A DNA stretch of 64,000 nt from Flavobacteriaceae bacterium UBA5544 (GTDB taxonomy: Bacteria; Bacteroidota; Bacteroidia; Flavobacteriales; Flavobacteriaceae): NCBI GenBank assembly GCA_002426755.1, contig DINI01000003.1, positions 105,756 to 169,755 on the forward strand, read 5' to 3'. Numbering within the stretch: position 1 is the first letter of the stretch; each line of letters starts with the position of its first letter. This document shows, in pieces, positions 54,240-62,678 of this stretch. The translations under genes and the position numbers were made by a program. Below the pieces are notes generated by a model. It did no database searches and was not told the origin of the DNA. It worked only from the letters and a program-made list of their open reading frames with translations.

Positions 54240-56009
54240 ATGACAGACGTTACCAGACTTTTTGATTTTCCTTACTATCAATTAAAACATAAACCAACCG
54301 ATGCGGCATTGGTGACAAAATATAATGGAAAATGGGTTAAAACGTCCACACAAGAATATATAGACAAAGCCAATGCCATCAGTCGTGCATTATTGCGAAT
54401 GGGCATTCAAAAAAACGATAAGATTGCAGTCATTTCATCTACCAATAGAACGGAATGGAATTTTATGGATATTGGCATACTTCAAATAGGAGCACAGAAT
54501 ATTCCGATTTACCCAACTATTTCGTCAGAAGATTATGAGTATGTGTTAAATCATAGTGAATCCATCTATTGTTTTGTGTCAGATAAAGAAGTTCTGGATA
54601 AAGTCAATGCCATCAAAGACAAAACATCTGTTAAAGAAGTATATTCTTTTGATAAGATAGATGGTTGTAAGCATTATTCGGAGTTGTTTGAAATGGGCTA
54701 TGATGAAAGCAATCAACAAACCGTAGAAGATAGAAAAAGTGATGTAAAGCCGGATGATTTGGCAACCATCATCTATACATCTGGCACCACAGGAAAACCA
54801 AAAGGAGTCATGTTGTCTCATTGGAACATCACGAGCAACTCTTTGGATAGTATCCCTAGATTACCTATTGTTGAAGGAGAAACTCGCGTCTTGAGTTTTC
54901 TTCCTATTTGCCACATTTTCGAACGCGTCCTTATTTATATCTATCAGCATGCTGGAGTTAGTATTTATTATGCCGAAGGACTTGATAAAATTGCGGAAAA
55001 CGCTAGAGAAGTAAAACCTAACTTAATGAGTGTTGTTCCGAGGTTGCTCGAAAAAGTATATGACACAATTCATGCAAAAGCAGAGGAATTATCAGGCGTC
55101 AAAAAAAATATGTTCTTTTGGGCATTAAAGCTTGGAGAAGAATGGAAACCCTATGGAGCCAATGGTTGGTGGTATGAATTTCAATTGGGTATCGCTCGCA
55201 AATTGGTCTTTAGTAAATGGAGAGCGGCTTTAGGAGGCGAACTCACCACTATGGTTTCTGGAAGTGCACCTTTACAGCCTCGTCTGTCACGTATTTTTGG
55301 TGCTGCAGGAATGCAAGTTATGGAAGGTTATGGACTTACCGAAACGTCCCCCGTAGTATCCGTTGGGATGTATGCTAATCATAATTACAAGGTAGGAACG
55401 GTGGGAAAACCGATTGACAACGTAGAGGTAAAAATTGCTGAAGATGGCGAAATCCTAATCAAAGGACCAAACGTGATGCTGGGCTATTATAAAGACCCTG
55501 AAAAAACATCCGAAGTGATGACTGGCGATTATTTTCATACTGGTGATAAGGGAGAAATAGATGCCGATGGATTTTTGAAAATTACGGGGCGTAAAAAAGA
55601 AATGTTCAAAACTTCAGGTGGAAAATACATCATCCCTACTCTTCTTGAAAACGATTTGAAACAATCGAGATTCATAGAGCAAATTATGGTGGTCGGTGAA
55701 GGTGAAAAAATGCCAGCAGCTCTTATCCAACCAAATTTTGAGTTTATCAAAGATTGGATCAAACGCAAAAAGAAAAACATAGGCACCTCCAACCAAGAGA
55801 TTGCGGATTCAGAAGAAGTTCATAACAGAATCCAAGAAGAAGTTGATAACTGCAACAAAAAATTCGGGCACTGGGAACAAATTAAACGCTTCGAACTCAC
55901 ACCAGATGTTTGGAGTGTAGATGGTGGACAACTTACTCCAACCATGAAAATGAAACGTGATGTCATAAAAGGTATCTACAAAGACCTTTACGACAAAATT
56001 TACAATTAA
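54240..56009 (+). CDS. Long-chain fatty acid-CoA ligase (AMP-binding)
   Basis: 589 aa. AMP-binding motif IIYTSGTTGKPKGVMLSHWN (near residue 178), then GYGLTETSPVVSV, and the motif TGDKGEIDADGFLKITGRKKEMFKTSGGKYI before the C-terminal domain. The sequence fits FadD/FAA-type enzymes that make acyl-CoA from fatty acid, ATP and CoA. It precedes a MarR regulator and the beta-oxidation genes on the same strand, giving the first step of fatty acid breakdown. The operator at 56055 lies after this gene, so the ligase may be expressed separately. Confidence 0.92.
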   Translation: MTDVTRLFDFPYYQLKHKPTDAALVTKYNGKWVKTSTQEYIDKANAISRALLRMGIQKNDKIAVISSTNRTEWNFMDIGILQIGAQNIPIYPTISSEDYEYVLNHSESIYCFVSDKEVLDKVNAIKDKTSVKEVYSFDKIDGCKHYSELFEMGYDESNQQTVEDRKSDVKPDDLATIIYTSGTTGKPKGVMLSHWNITSNSLDSIPRLPIVEGETRVLSFLPICHIFERVLIYIYQHAGVSIYYAEGLDKIAENAREVKPNLMSVVPRLLEKVYDTIHAKAEELSGVKKNMFFWALKLGEEWKPYGANGWWYEFQLGIARKLVFSKWRAALGGELTTMVSGSAPLQPRLSRIFGAAGMQVMEGYGLTETSPVVSVGMYANHNYKVGTVGKPIDNVEVKIAEDGEILIKGPNVMLGYYKDPEKTSEVMTGDYFHTGDKGEIDADGFLKITGRKKEMFKTSGGKYIIPTLLENDLKQSRFIEQIMVVGEGEKMPAALIQPNFEFIKDWIKRKKKNIGTSNQEIADSEEVHNRIQEEVDNCNKKFGHWEQIKRFELTPDVWSVDGGQLTPTMKMKRDVIKGIYKDLYDKIYN

Positions 56010-56054
56010 ATGCAGTTTCTCTTTAGTGGTTATGTTAACTGAAATTTAATATAT

Positions 56055-56078
56055 ATTTATTATGCACGCATAATAAAT
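56055..56078. promoter_or_regulatory. MarR-type operator palindrome
   Basis: ATTTATTATGC and GCATAATAAAT form a perfect 11-bp inverted repeat separated by AC. It lies 33 bp before the MarR gene ATG and 5 bp before a TATATTTG -7 box (56084-56091), so a bound dimer would cover the -33 region. This is the expected layout for autorepression by the MarR protein and control of the downstream fad genes. Confidence 0.8.
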
Positions 56079-56083
56079 TTTTG

Positions 56084-56091
56084 TATATTTG
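56084..56091 (+). promoter_or_regulatory. -7 promoter element of the MarR-fad operon
   Basis: TATATTTG is a full TAnnTTTG match, 19 bp before the MarR ATG. The place for a -33 box falls within the palindrome at 56055-56078. Confidence 0.65.
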
Positions 56092-56110
56092 AATTTCTTA
56101 TAACAAGCTC

Positions 56111-56566
56111 ATGAAGGACAAAACCATTGATTATGTATTGAGAACCACCTGGTTAGCTGTTACCAAAATGTACAATGAAGAAGCCTCAAAGTTTGAAAGT
56201 ACTATGGCGACTGGTTTTGCATTATTAAGCATAGACCCAGAAAAAGGAACTCCTTCCACTTCCCTTGGACCAAAAATGGGAATGGAAGCCACTAGCCTAT
56301 CCCGTACTTTAAAATCTATGGAAGAGCGAGGTCTAATCGAAAGAAGACCTAATCCAGAGGATGGTCGAGGTGTTTTAATCTTTTTGACAGATTTTGGGCG
56401 TGAAAAACGTGCCTATTCCAGAGAAAAAGTATTGACCTTCAACGATACCATCAAAAAAAGTGTATCCGAAGAACAACTCAATCATTTTTATGAAGTCGCT
56501 GAAGTCATTAACAATATGATATCCAACAAAAATATATACAACCAAAAAGAATCTAGTATCAAATAA
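56111..56566 (+). CDS. MarR family transcriptional regulator
   Basis: 151 aa with the winged helix-turn-helix: GMEATSLSRTLKSMEERGLIERRPNPEDGRGVLIFLTDFGREKR, which has the recognition helix and the wing with DxRG. It leads the beta-oxidation operon, 1 bp before the FadB-like gene. A perfect palindrome just upstream is its likely operator. It is probably relieved by an acyl-CoA or fatty acid; the ligand is inference. Confidence 0.93.
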   Translation: MKDKTIDYVLRTTWLAVTKMYNEEASKFESTMATGFALLSIDPEKGTPSTSLGPKMGMEATSLSRTLKSMEERGLIERRPNPEDGRGVLIFLTDFGREKRAYSREKVLTFNDTIKKSVSEEQLNHFYEVAEVINNMISNKNIYNQKESSIK

Positions 56567-56567
56567 T

Positions 56568-58961
56568 ATGAGTAAACGTAGAATAAAAAAAGTTGCTATC
56601 ATCGGTTCCGGAATTATGGGAAGTGGTATCGCTTGTCATTTTGCCAATATTGGTGTGGAGGTGTTATTGCTTGACATTGTTCCAAGAGAATTGACTGATG
56701 CAGAAAAAGCAAAAGGATTAACTTTAGAAGATAAAGTCGTCAGAAATCGAATTGTCAACGATTCTTTGACCGCTTCCTTAAAATCGAAGCCCTCTCCTAT
56801 TTATCATCCATCATTTGCAAATCGTATCAAAACAGGAAATCTTGAAGATGATATCGCCAAAGTAAAAGATGTCGATTGGATTATGGAAGTGGTAGTAGAA
56901 CGTTTGGATATCAAAAAGCAAGTGTTTGAAAAATTGGAGAAACACAGAACTCCTGGTACTTTGATTACTTCGAACACTTCAGGAATTCCAATTCATTTTA
57001 TGAGTGAAGGTCGAAGCGACGATTTCCAGAAGCATTTCTGCGGAACGCACTTTTTCAATCCTGCACGTTATTTAAAATTGTTTGAAATCATTCCTGGTCC
57101 AAAAACGTCTCAAGAAGTTTTGGATTTCTTGAATGTTTATGGTGAAAAATTTCTTGGTAAAACATCTGTTGTTGCGAAGGATACTCCTGCATTTATCGGG
57201 AATCGAATTGGAATTTTCAGCATTATGAGTTTGTTCCATGCTGTGAAGGAAATGGATTTAACGGTTGAAGAAGTTGATAAATTGACGGGTCCTGTCATCG
57301 GTCGCCCGAAATCAGCAACTTTTAGAACAGTTGATGTTGTTGGATTGGACACCTTGGTACATGTTGCCAATGGTATTTATGAAAACTGTCCAAAAGACGA
57401 ACGTCATGACATGTTCAAATTGCCACCATTCATTTCAACCATGGTCGAAAATAAATGGCTCGGAAGCAAAACAGGACAAGGTTTTTACAAAAAAGAAGGC
57501 AAGGATATTCGAACCTTGTATTTGAATACTTTGGAATATAGAGATTCCAAAAAAGCAAGTTTTGCCACCTTGGAATTGACCAAAACGATTGACAAAGTCG
57601 TCGATAGATTTAAAGTATTGGTTTCTGGAAAAGATAAAGCTGGCGAATTTTACAGAAAAACATTTGCATCGCTTTTTGCTTATGTATCCAATCGTATTCC
57701 AGAAATCACGGACGAATTATATAAGATAGACAATGCCATGAAAGCTGGTTTTGGTTGGGAACATGGTCCTTTCCAGATTTGGGATGCTATCGGTGTTGAA
57801 AAAGGGATTGAAATGATGAAAGCTGAAGGTCAAGAACCAGCTGCTTGGGTCAATGAGATGCTTGAGTCTGGAAGTAAATCGTTCTACTCTGTAAAGGATG
57901 GCGCCACTTATTTCTACGATATTCCTTCAAAAAAACAAGAAAAAATTCCAGGACAGGATTCATTTATCATCTTGGATAATATCAGAAAATCAAAAGAAGT
58001 CTTTAAAAATTCAGGAGTCGTTGTCGAAGATTTAGGCGATGGCATCTTGAATGTGGAATTCCAATCTAAAATGAATACCATTGGAGGTGATGTATTAGCT
58101 GGATTGAATAAAGCCATAGACATTGCTGAAAAAGATTTCGCAGGATTGGTGGTCGGTAATCAAGCTGCCAATTTCTCTGTTGGAGCCAACATTGGAATGA
58201 TTTTTATGATGGCTGCTGAACAGGAATATGACGAACTGAATGCTGCCATAAAATATTTTCAAGACTCGATGATGCGTATGCGCTATTCTGCAATTCCAAC
58301 AATTTCCGCTCCTCACGGAATGGCACTTGGTGGTGGTTGCGAATTATCCATGCACGCTGATAAAGTTGTGGCAGCTGCAGAAACATACATTGGACTTGTT
58401 GAATTCGGTGTCGGTGTGATTCCTGGTGGTGGTGGTTCCAAAGAAATGGCTTTGAGAGCATCAGACACGTTCCGTAAAGGTGATGTAGAATTGAATGTAT
58501 TGCAAGACTATTTCCTAACCATTGGAATGGCCAAAGTAGCAACTTCAGCTTACGAAGCCTTCGATTTAGGTATCCTTCAAAAAGGAAAAGATATCGTAGT
58601 CGTTAATAAAGACAGACAGATTGCAACCGCTAAAGCACATGCAATGCTAATGGCTGATGCTGGCTATACACAACCGGTAAAACGTACAGATGTGAAAGTT
58701 CTCGGTAAACAAGCTCTCGGAATGTTCTTGGTTGGCACAGATTCTATGGAAGATAGCAACTATATCAGTGAACACGACCAAAAAATTGCCAATAAATTAG
58801 CTTACGTCATGGCTGGTGGCGATTTATCTGAACCAACCTTGGTGAGTGAACAATATCTATTGGATTTAGAACGTGAAGCATTTCTTTCATTATGTACCGA
58901 AAGAAAAACTCTGGAAAGAATTCAACATATGTTGAAGACGGGGAAACCTTTAAGAAATTAG
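56568..58961 (+). CDS. 3-hydroxyacyl-CoA dehydrogenase / enoyl-CoA hydratase (FadN/FadB-like)
   Basis: 797 aa. The N-terminal half is the NAD-binding dehydrogenase: IIGSGIMGSGIACHFANIGVEV, then CGTHFFNPARYLKLFEIIPG with the catalytic His and KDTPAFIGNRIG. The C-terminal half is a crotonase-fold hydratase: VGNQAANFSVGANIGM, HGMALGGGCELSMHADKVVAAAETYIGLVEFGVGVIPGGGG. The order (dehydrogenase first) is that of FadN rather than FadB. It does the second and third steps of beta-oxidation. A heptad inverted repeat begins at its stop codon. Confidence 0.94.
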   Translation: MSKRRIKKVAIIGSGIMGSGIACHFANIGVEVLLLDIVPRELTDAEKAKGLTLEDKVVRNRIVNDSLTASLKSKPSPIYHPSFANRIKTGNLEDDIAKVKDVDWIMEVVVERLDIKKQVFEKLEKHRTPGTLITSNTSGIPIHFMSEGRSDDFQKHFCGTHFFNPARYLKLFEIIPGPKTSQEVLDFLNVYGEKFLGKTSVVAKDTPAFIGNRIGIFSIMSLFHAVKEMDLTVEEVDKLTGPVIGRPKSATFRTVDVVGLDTLVHVANGIYENCPKDERHDMFKLPPFISTMVENKWLGSKTGQGFYKKEGKDIRTLYLNTLEYRDSKKASFATLELTKTIDKVVDRFKVLVSGKDKAGEFYRKTFASLFAYVSNRIPEITDELYKIDNAMKAGFGWEHGPFQIWDAIGVEKGIEMMKAEGQEPAAWVNEMLESGSKSFYSVKDGATYFYDIPSKKQEKIPGQDSFIILDNIRKSKEVFKNSGVVVEDLGDGILNVEFQSKMNTIGGDVLAGLNKAIDIAEKDFAGLVVGNQAANFSVGANIGMIFMMAAEQEYDELNAAIKYFQDSMMRMRYSAIPTISAPHGMALGGGCELSMHADKVVAAAETYIGLVEFGVGVIPGGGGSKEMALRASDTFRKGDVELNVLQDYFLTIGMAKVATSAYEAFDLGILQKGKDIVVVNKDRQIATAKAHAMLMADAGYTQPVKRTDVKVLGKQALGMFLVGTDSMEDSNYISEHDQKIANKLAYVMAGGDLSEPTLVSEQYLLDLEREAFLSLCTERKTLERIQHMLKTGKPLRN

Positions 58962-59056
58962 AAAAAAGAATATAGAGAATAGAAAAGAGAAGTCTTATGT
59001 AAATATTAGGAAATAGATTTGAAAGTCTCTTTTCTATTATCTATTTTCTCTTCTCT
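58960..59056. repeat. Heptad inverted repeat, empty form, in the fad operon
   Basis: Five 7-bp units in perfect register start within the stop codon of the FadB-like gene: AGAAAAA, AGAATAT, AGAGAAT, AGAAAAG and AGAAGTC (58960-58994). After 27 bp the same type returns in inverse sense: AAAGTCT, CTTTTCT, ATTATCT, ATTTTCT and CTTCTCT (59022-59056). Two 24-bp arms (58967-58990 and 59026-59049) match at 22 of 24 bases. No reading frame lies inside. The thiolase start codon follows 26 bp later. Confidence 0.85.
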
Positions 59057-59081
59057 CTTCCAAAACATAAACATTATAACT

Positions 59082-60272
59082 ATGAAGACCGCATATATAG
59101 TAAAAGCATACAGAACAGCCGTAGGAAAAGCTCCAAAAGGCGTGTTCCGATTTAAAAGAACAGATGAGTTGGCTGCCGAAACCATCCAATACATGATGAA
59201 AGAGCTTCCTAATCTGGACAAAAAGCGAATCGATGATGTCATTGTTGGTAACGCCATGCCAGAAGGGTCGCAAGGCTTGAACATGGCACGATTTATCTCA
59301 TTGATTGGATTGGATAGCGTTGATGTTCCTGGTGTCACTGTTAACCGTTTTTGTGCTTCAGGTATCGAAACAATTGGCATAGCGACTGCAAAAATCCAAG
59401 CTGGAATGGCCGACTGTATCATCGCTGGAGGTGCAGAAAGCATGAGTGCAGTACCAATGACAGGATTCAAACCAGAATTGAATTACGACACCATTAAAGC
59501 AGGGCACCCAGAGTATTATTGGGGAATGGGCAATACTGCGGAAGCAGTTGCCAACCAATTCAACGTATCACGTGAAGACCAAGACAAGTTCGCTTACGAA
59601 TCGCACATGAAGGCACTAAAAGCGCAAGCTGAAGACCGTTTTCAAAAACAAATTGTGCCAATCACTGTTGATGAAACCTATATCGATTCCAACGGGAAAA
59701 AAGCAACAAAATCTTACACAGTTTCAAAAGACGAAGGTCCAAGAGCTGGAACCAATTTAGAAGCACTTTCAAAATTACGTCCTGTATTTGCAGCCAATGG
59801 AAGTGTCACAGCAGGAAATTCGTCACAAATGAGTGATGGAGCAGCGTTTGTGATGATTATGAGCGAAGACATGGTAAAGGAATTAAACCTGGAGCCAATC
59901 GCAAGACTTGTAAACTATGCAGCCGCAGGAGTTGAACCTCGCATCATGGGAATTGGTCCAGTAAAAGCCATTCCAAAAGCTTTGAAGTTGGCAGGCCTAA
60001 AACAAGACGATTTAGAGCTAATTGAATTGAACGAAGCCTTCGCTTCCCAATCCATTGCTGTGATTAGGGAATTGGATTTAAACCCAGAAATCATTAACGT
60101 CAACGGTGGTGCGATTGCATTAGGACATCCACTCGGTTGTACAGGCTCAAAATTATCTGTTCAATTGTTTGATGAAATGCGTCAGCGCAATATGAAAGGT
60201 AAATATGGTGCCGTAACTATGTGCGTTGGTACAGGTCAAGGGGCTTGTGGGATATTTGAATTTCTTAATTAG
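59082..60272 (+). CDS. Acetyl-CoA C-acyltransferase (thiolase, FadA-like)
   Basis: 396 aa from the ATG at 59082; the earlier in-frame start would lie in the repeat element. Nucleophile cysteine in NRFCASGIETIGIA (near residue 88), then GGAIALGHPLGCTGSK with the second His, and CVGTGQGACGIFE with the second catalytic Cys. It cleaves 3-ketoacyl-CoA to acetyl-CoA and a shortened acyl-CoA, the last step of the cycle. Its stop codon overlaps the first heptad of the element at 60271. Confidence 0.95.
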   Translation: MKTAYIVKAYRTAVGKAPKGVFRFKRTDELAAETIQYMMKELPNLDKKRIDDVIVGNAMPEGSQGLNMARFISLIGLDSVDVPGVTVNRFCASGIETIGIATAKIQAGMADCIIAGGAESMSAVPMTGFKPELNYDTIKAGHPEYYWGMGNTAEAVANQFNVSREDQDKFAYESHMKALKAQAEDRFQKQIVPITVDETYIDSNGKKATKSYTVSKDEGPRAGTNLEALSKLRPVFAANGSVTAGNSSQMSDGAAFVMIMSEDMVKELNLEPIARLVNYAAAGVEPRIMGIGPVKAIPKALKLAGLKQDDLELIELNEAFASQSIAVIRELDLNPEIINVNGGAIALGHPLGCTGSKLSVQLFDEMRQRNMKGKYGAVTMCVGTGQGACGIFEFLN

Positions 60273-60689
60273 AATCAGGACTTTAGAACCAAGAGCCAAG
60301 ACTGATGCATAATTTTAAAAAATTGAAAATTTGGGAAGAAGGAATGAGTTTAGTTCAGGAGAATTATCGCTTAACTCGAACATTTCCAGATTTTGAAAGA
60401 TTTGCTTTGGTTACACAAATGAATAGATGTGCCGTTTCAATACCTTCAAACATATCCGAAGGTTCAAGTAAAAGTACAGATAGACATTTTAATAAATATC
60501 TCGAAGATAGTTTAGGTTCTGCTTTCGAATGGGAAACACAATTGATTGTAGCATTTAATGAAAACTATCTATCAGAAGAAAAATTTAAAGAATTAGAACA
60601 AAAAATAATACAAATTCAAAAAATGATTTCAAGATTTCAATCAGGTCTAAATCTTTAGTCTTGGCTCCTGGCTCTTGATTCTTTAATCT
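60271..60689 (+). mobile_element. Candidate mobile element: heptad arrays around a four-helix-bundle gene
   Basis: The left array has units AGAATCA, GGACTTT, AGAACCA, AGAGCCA and AGACTGA (60271-60305). The right array has TTAGTCT, TGGCTCC, TGGCTCT, TGATTCT and TTAATCT (60655-60689), inverse complements of the same unit type. The inner arms AGAGCCAAGACT and GGAGCCAAGACT match at 11 of 12. The start codon of the enclosed gene begins on the last base of the left array and its stop codon lies in the first right unit. The whole unit sits between the thiolase and acyl-CoA dehydrogenase genes. No transposase or target-site duplication is seen. Confidence 0.6.
60305..60658 (+). CDS. Four-helix-bundle protein (S23/IVS type)
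   Basis: 117 aa, all helical. FKKLKIWEEGMSLVQENYRLTRTFPDFERFALVTQMNRCAVSIPSNISEGS is the family hallmark (fP..E.f.L..Q..R..vSIPsNI.EG), and FNKYLEDSLGSAFEWETQLIVAF follows. Relatives occur in 23S rRNA intervening sequences of some bacteria, and as Avd in diversity-generating retroelements, where they form pentameric barrels that bind nucleic acid. It is not a ribosomal protein proper despite the old S23 name. The gene interrupts a fatty acid operon with no link to its enzymes and lies within heptad inverted repeats, which points to a mobile origin. Confidence 0.88.
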   Translation: MHNFKKLKIWEEGMSLVQENYRLTRTFPDFERFALVTQMNRCAVSIPSNISEGSSKSTDRHFNKYLEDSLGSAFEWETQLIVAFNENYLSEEKFKELEQKIIQIQKMISRFQSGLNL

Positions 60690-60696
60690 AACTACT

Positions 60697-62499
60697 ATGG
60701 AAACAACAGAAAAACAAATACTACGTGGCGGTCAATTCCTTGTAAAGGAAACAAATTGCGAAGACATCTTCACACCCGAAGATTTTAACGAGGAGCAAAA
60801 AATGATGCGTGACTCGGTGATTGAATTCAACGACCGCGAAATCATCCCTCATAAACCTCGCTTTGAAGCGAAAGATTACGCTTTGACGGAAGAAGTGATG
60901 CGCAAAGCTGGTGAAATGGGCTTTTTAGGTGTTGCTGTTCCTGAAGCTTATGGCGGATTAGGAATGGGTTTTGTTTCTACAATGATTGTATGTGAATACA
61001 TATCTAGTGGCACAGGCTCTTTTAGCACAGCTTTTGGTGCTCATACTGGAATTGGAACAATGCCTATAACACTTTACGGAACAGAAGAGCAAAAACAAAA
61101 ATACGTACCAAAATTGGCTACTGGCGAATGGTTTGGTGCCTATTGCCTAACGGAGCCTGGAGCTGGTAGTGATGCAAATTCTGGTAAAACGACAGCTACA
61201 CTTTCTTCTGACGGAAAGTCCTATAAAATCAACGGTCAAAAAATGTGGATTTCAAATGCAGGTTTCTGTAAGCTATTCATCGTTTTTGCACGGATTGAAA
61301 ATGACAAAAACATTACTGGATTCATTGTTGAAAATGACCCTTCCAATGGAATCACTCTAGGAGAAGAAGAACACAAATTAGGTATTCGCGCATCTTCAAC
61401 ACGGCAGGTATTCTTTAACGACACAGTGGTTCCTGTTGAAAACATGTTATCCGAAAGAGGAAACGGATTTAAAATTGCAATGAACGCACTTAATGTTGGC
61501 CGTATTAAATTAGCTGCTGCTTGTTTGGATTCTCAACGCCGAATCACCACTTCAGCTGTTCAATATGCAAACGAACGCAAACAATTCAACACACCTATTT
61601 CAGATTTTGGAGCTATAAAATACAAGTTGGCAGAAATGGCAACCAATGCTTATGCTGGAGAATCTGCTGCATACAGAGCGGCGAAAAACATTGAAGATAG
61701 AATAGCCATGCGTGAAGCGGCTGGTAATTCACACCAAGAAGCTGAACTTAAAGGTGTAGAAGAATACGCCATTGAATGTTCCATTTTGAAAGTAGCAGTA
61801 TCCGAAGACGTACAAAATTGTGCCGATGAAGGTATCCAGATTTTTGGAGGTATGGGATTCTCTGAAGAAACACCAATGGAAGCAGCTTGGAGAGACGCCA
61901 GAATTGCACGTATCTACGAAGGAACCAATGAAATCAATAGAATGTTATCTGTGGGAATGCTCGTCAAAAAAGCGATGAAAGGTCATGTTGATTTATTGGG
62001 TCCAGCCACTGCTGTTCAAAATGAGTTGATGGGAATTCCTTCTTTTGATACACCAGATTATTCTGAATTATTTGCGGAAGAAAAAGAGATGATTGCCAAA
62101 CTTAAGAAAGTATTCTTAATGGTTGCTGGTGCTGCAGTGCAAAAATTCGGTCCAGATTTAGATGGTCATCAACAATTATTGATTGCGGCTTCCGATATCT
62201 TAATCGAAATCTATATGGCAGAATCCACTATATTGAGAACCGAGAAAAACGCAAAACGTTTTGGTGAAAAAGAGCAAGAAATACAAATTGCAATGGCAAA
62301 ATTGTATTTGTACAATGCTGTTTCCATCGTAGAAAAAAATGGAAAAGAAAGTATCATCTCATTTGCTGAAGGTGACGAACAACGAATGATGTTAATGGGT
62401 TTAAAACGTTTCGTTAAATACACCAACTATCCAGATATTGTAGATTTACGTAAAGCAATTGCCGAAAAGGTAAAAGCTGAAAATAAATATTGTTTTTAA
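60697..62499 (+). CDS. Acyl-CoA dehydrogenase, very-long-chain type with C-terminal extension
   Basis: 600 aa. Acyl-CoA dehydrogenase core: YCLTEPGAGSDANSGKTTA, KMWISNAGFCKLFIVFAR, SERGNGFKIAMNALNVGRIKLAAACLDSQRR and the catalytic glutamate region ARIYEGTNEINRMLSVGML. The extra C-terminal 170 residues are helical as in VLCAD/ACAD9-like enzymes. It makes the trans-2-enoyl-CoA and reduces FAD. It is the last gene of the fad operon and is separated from fadA by the four-helix-bundle element. Confidence 0.93.
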   Translation: METTEKQILRGGQFLVKETNCEDIFTPEDFNEEQKMMRDSVIEFNDREIIPHKPRFEAKDYALTEEVMRKAGEMGFLGVAVPEAYGGLGMGFVSTMIVCEYISSGTGSFSTAFGAHTGIGTMPITLYGTEEQKQKYVPKLATGEWFGAYCLTEPGAGSDANSGKTTATLSSDGKSYKINGQKMWISNAGFCKLFIVFARIENDKNITGFIVENDPSNGITLGEEEHKLGIRASSTRQVFFNDTVVPVENMLSERGNGFKIAMNALNVGRIKLAAACLDSQRRITTSAVQYANERKQFNTPISDFGAIKYKLAEMATNAYAGESAAYRAAKNIEDRIAMREAAGNSHQEAELKGVEEYAIECSILKVAVSEDVQNCADEGIQIFGGMGFSEETPMEAAWRDARIARIYEGTNEINRMLSVGMLVKKAMKGHVDLLGPATAVQNELMGIPSFDTPDYSELFAEEKEMIAKLKKVFLMVAGAAVQKFGPDLDGHQQLLIAASDILIEIYMAESTILRTEKNAKRFGEKEQEIQIAMAKLYLYNAVSIVEKNGKESIISFAEGDEQRMMLMGLKRFVKYTNYPDIVDLRKAIAEKVKAENKYCF

Positions 62500-62511
62500 T
62501 GTAGAAAAAAT

Positions 62512-62570
62512 CTGTCTTATCGATCGGAGTATAGATATTTACAAGTTCTCGACTCCGCTCGTACAGACAG
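62512..62570. repeat. Imperfect palindrome, interspersed-repeat-like
   Basis: A 19-base left arm (CTGTCTTATCGATCGGAGT, 62512-62530) and a 19-base right arm (ACTCCGCTCGTACAGACAG, 62552-62570) are inverse complements at 15 of 19 positions with a 21-base spacer. The core TCTCGACTCCGCTCG of the right side resembles short palindromic repeats that I recall between genes of Flavobacteriaceae. It lies between the acyl-CoA dehydrogenase gene and a terminator. Confidence 0.55.
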
Positions 62571-62608
62571 TAGTAAAATTTTAGGCTAATTCAAATTTTT
62601 TTAAACGT

Positions 62609-62645
62609 AAGAGCCAATTCATTCAGTTGAGTTGGCTCTTTTATT
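62609..62645 (+). terminator. Intrinsic terminator of the fad operon
   Basis: AAGAGCCAA (62609-62617) and TTGGCTCTT (62632-62640) form a perfect 9-bp stem with a 14-base loop, followed by a T-rich end. Confidence 0.88.
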
Positions 62646-62678
62646 TTCCTTATATTTAGAAATTCAATTTAAAAAATA

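Noticed and set aside
60305..60658. Ribosomal protein S23 as the product of the four-helix-bundle gene
   Set aside because: The old S23 name comes from rRNA intervening sequences; the protein is not a ribosomal subunit component, and there is no rRNA here.
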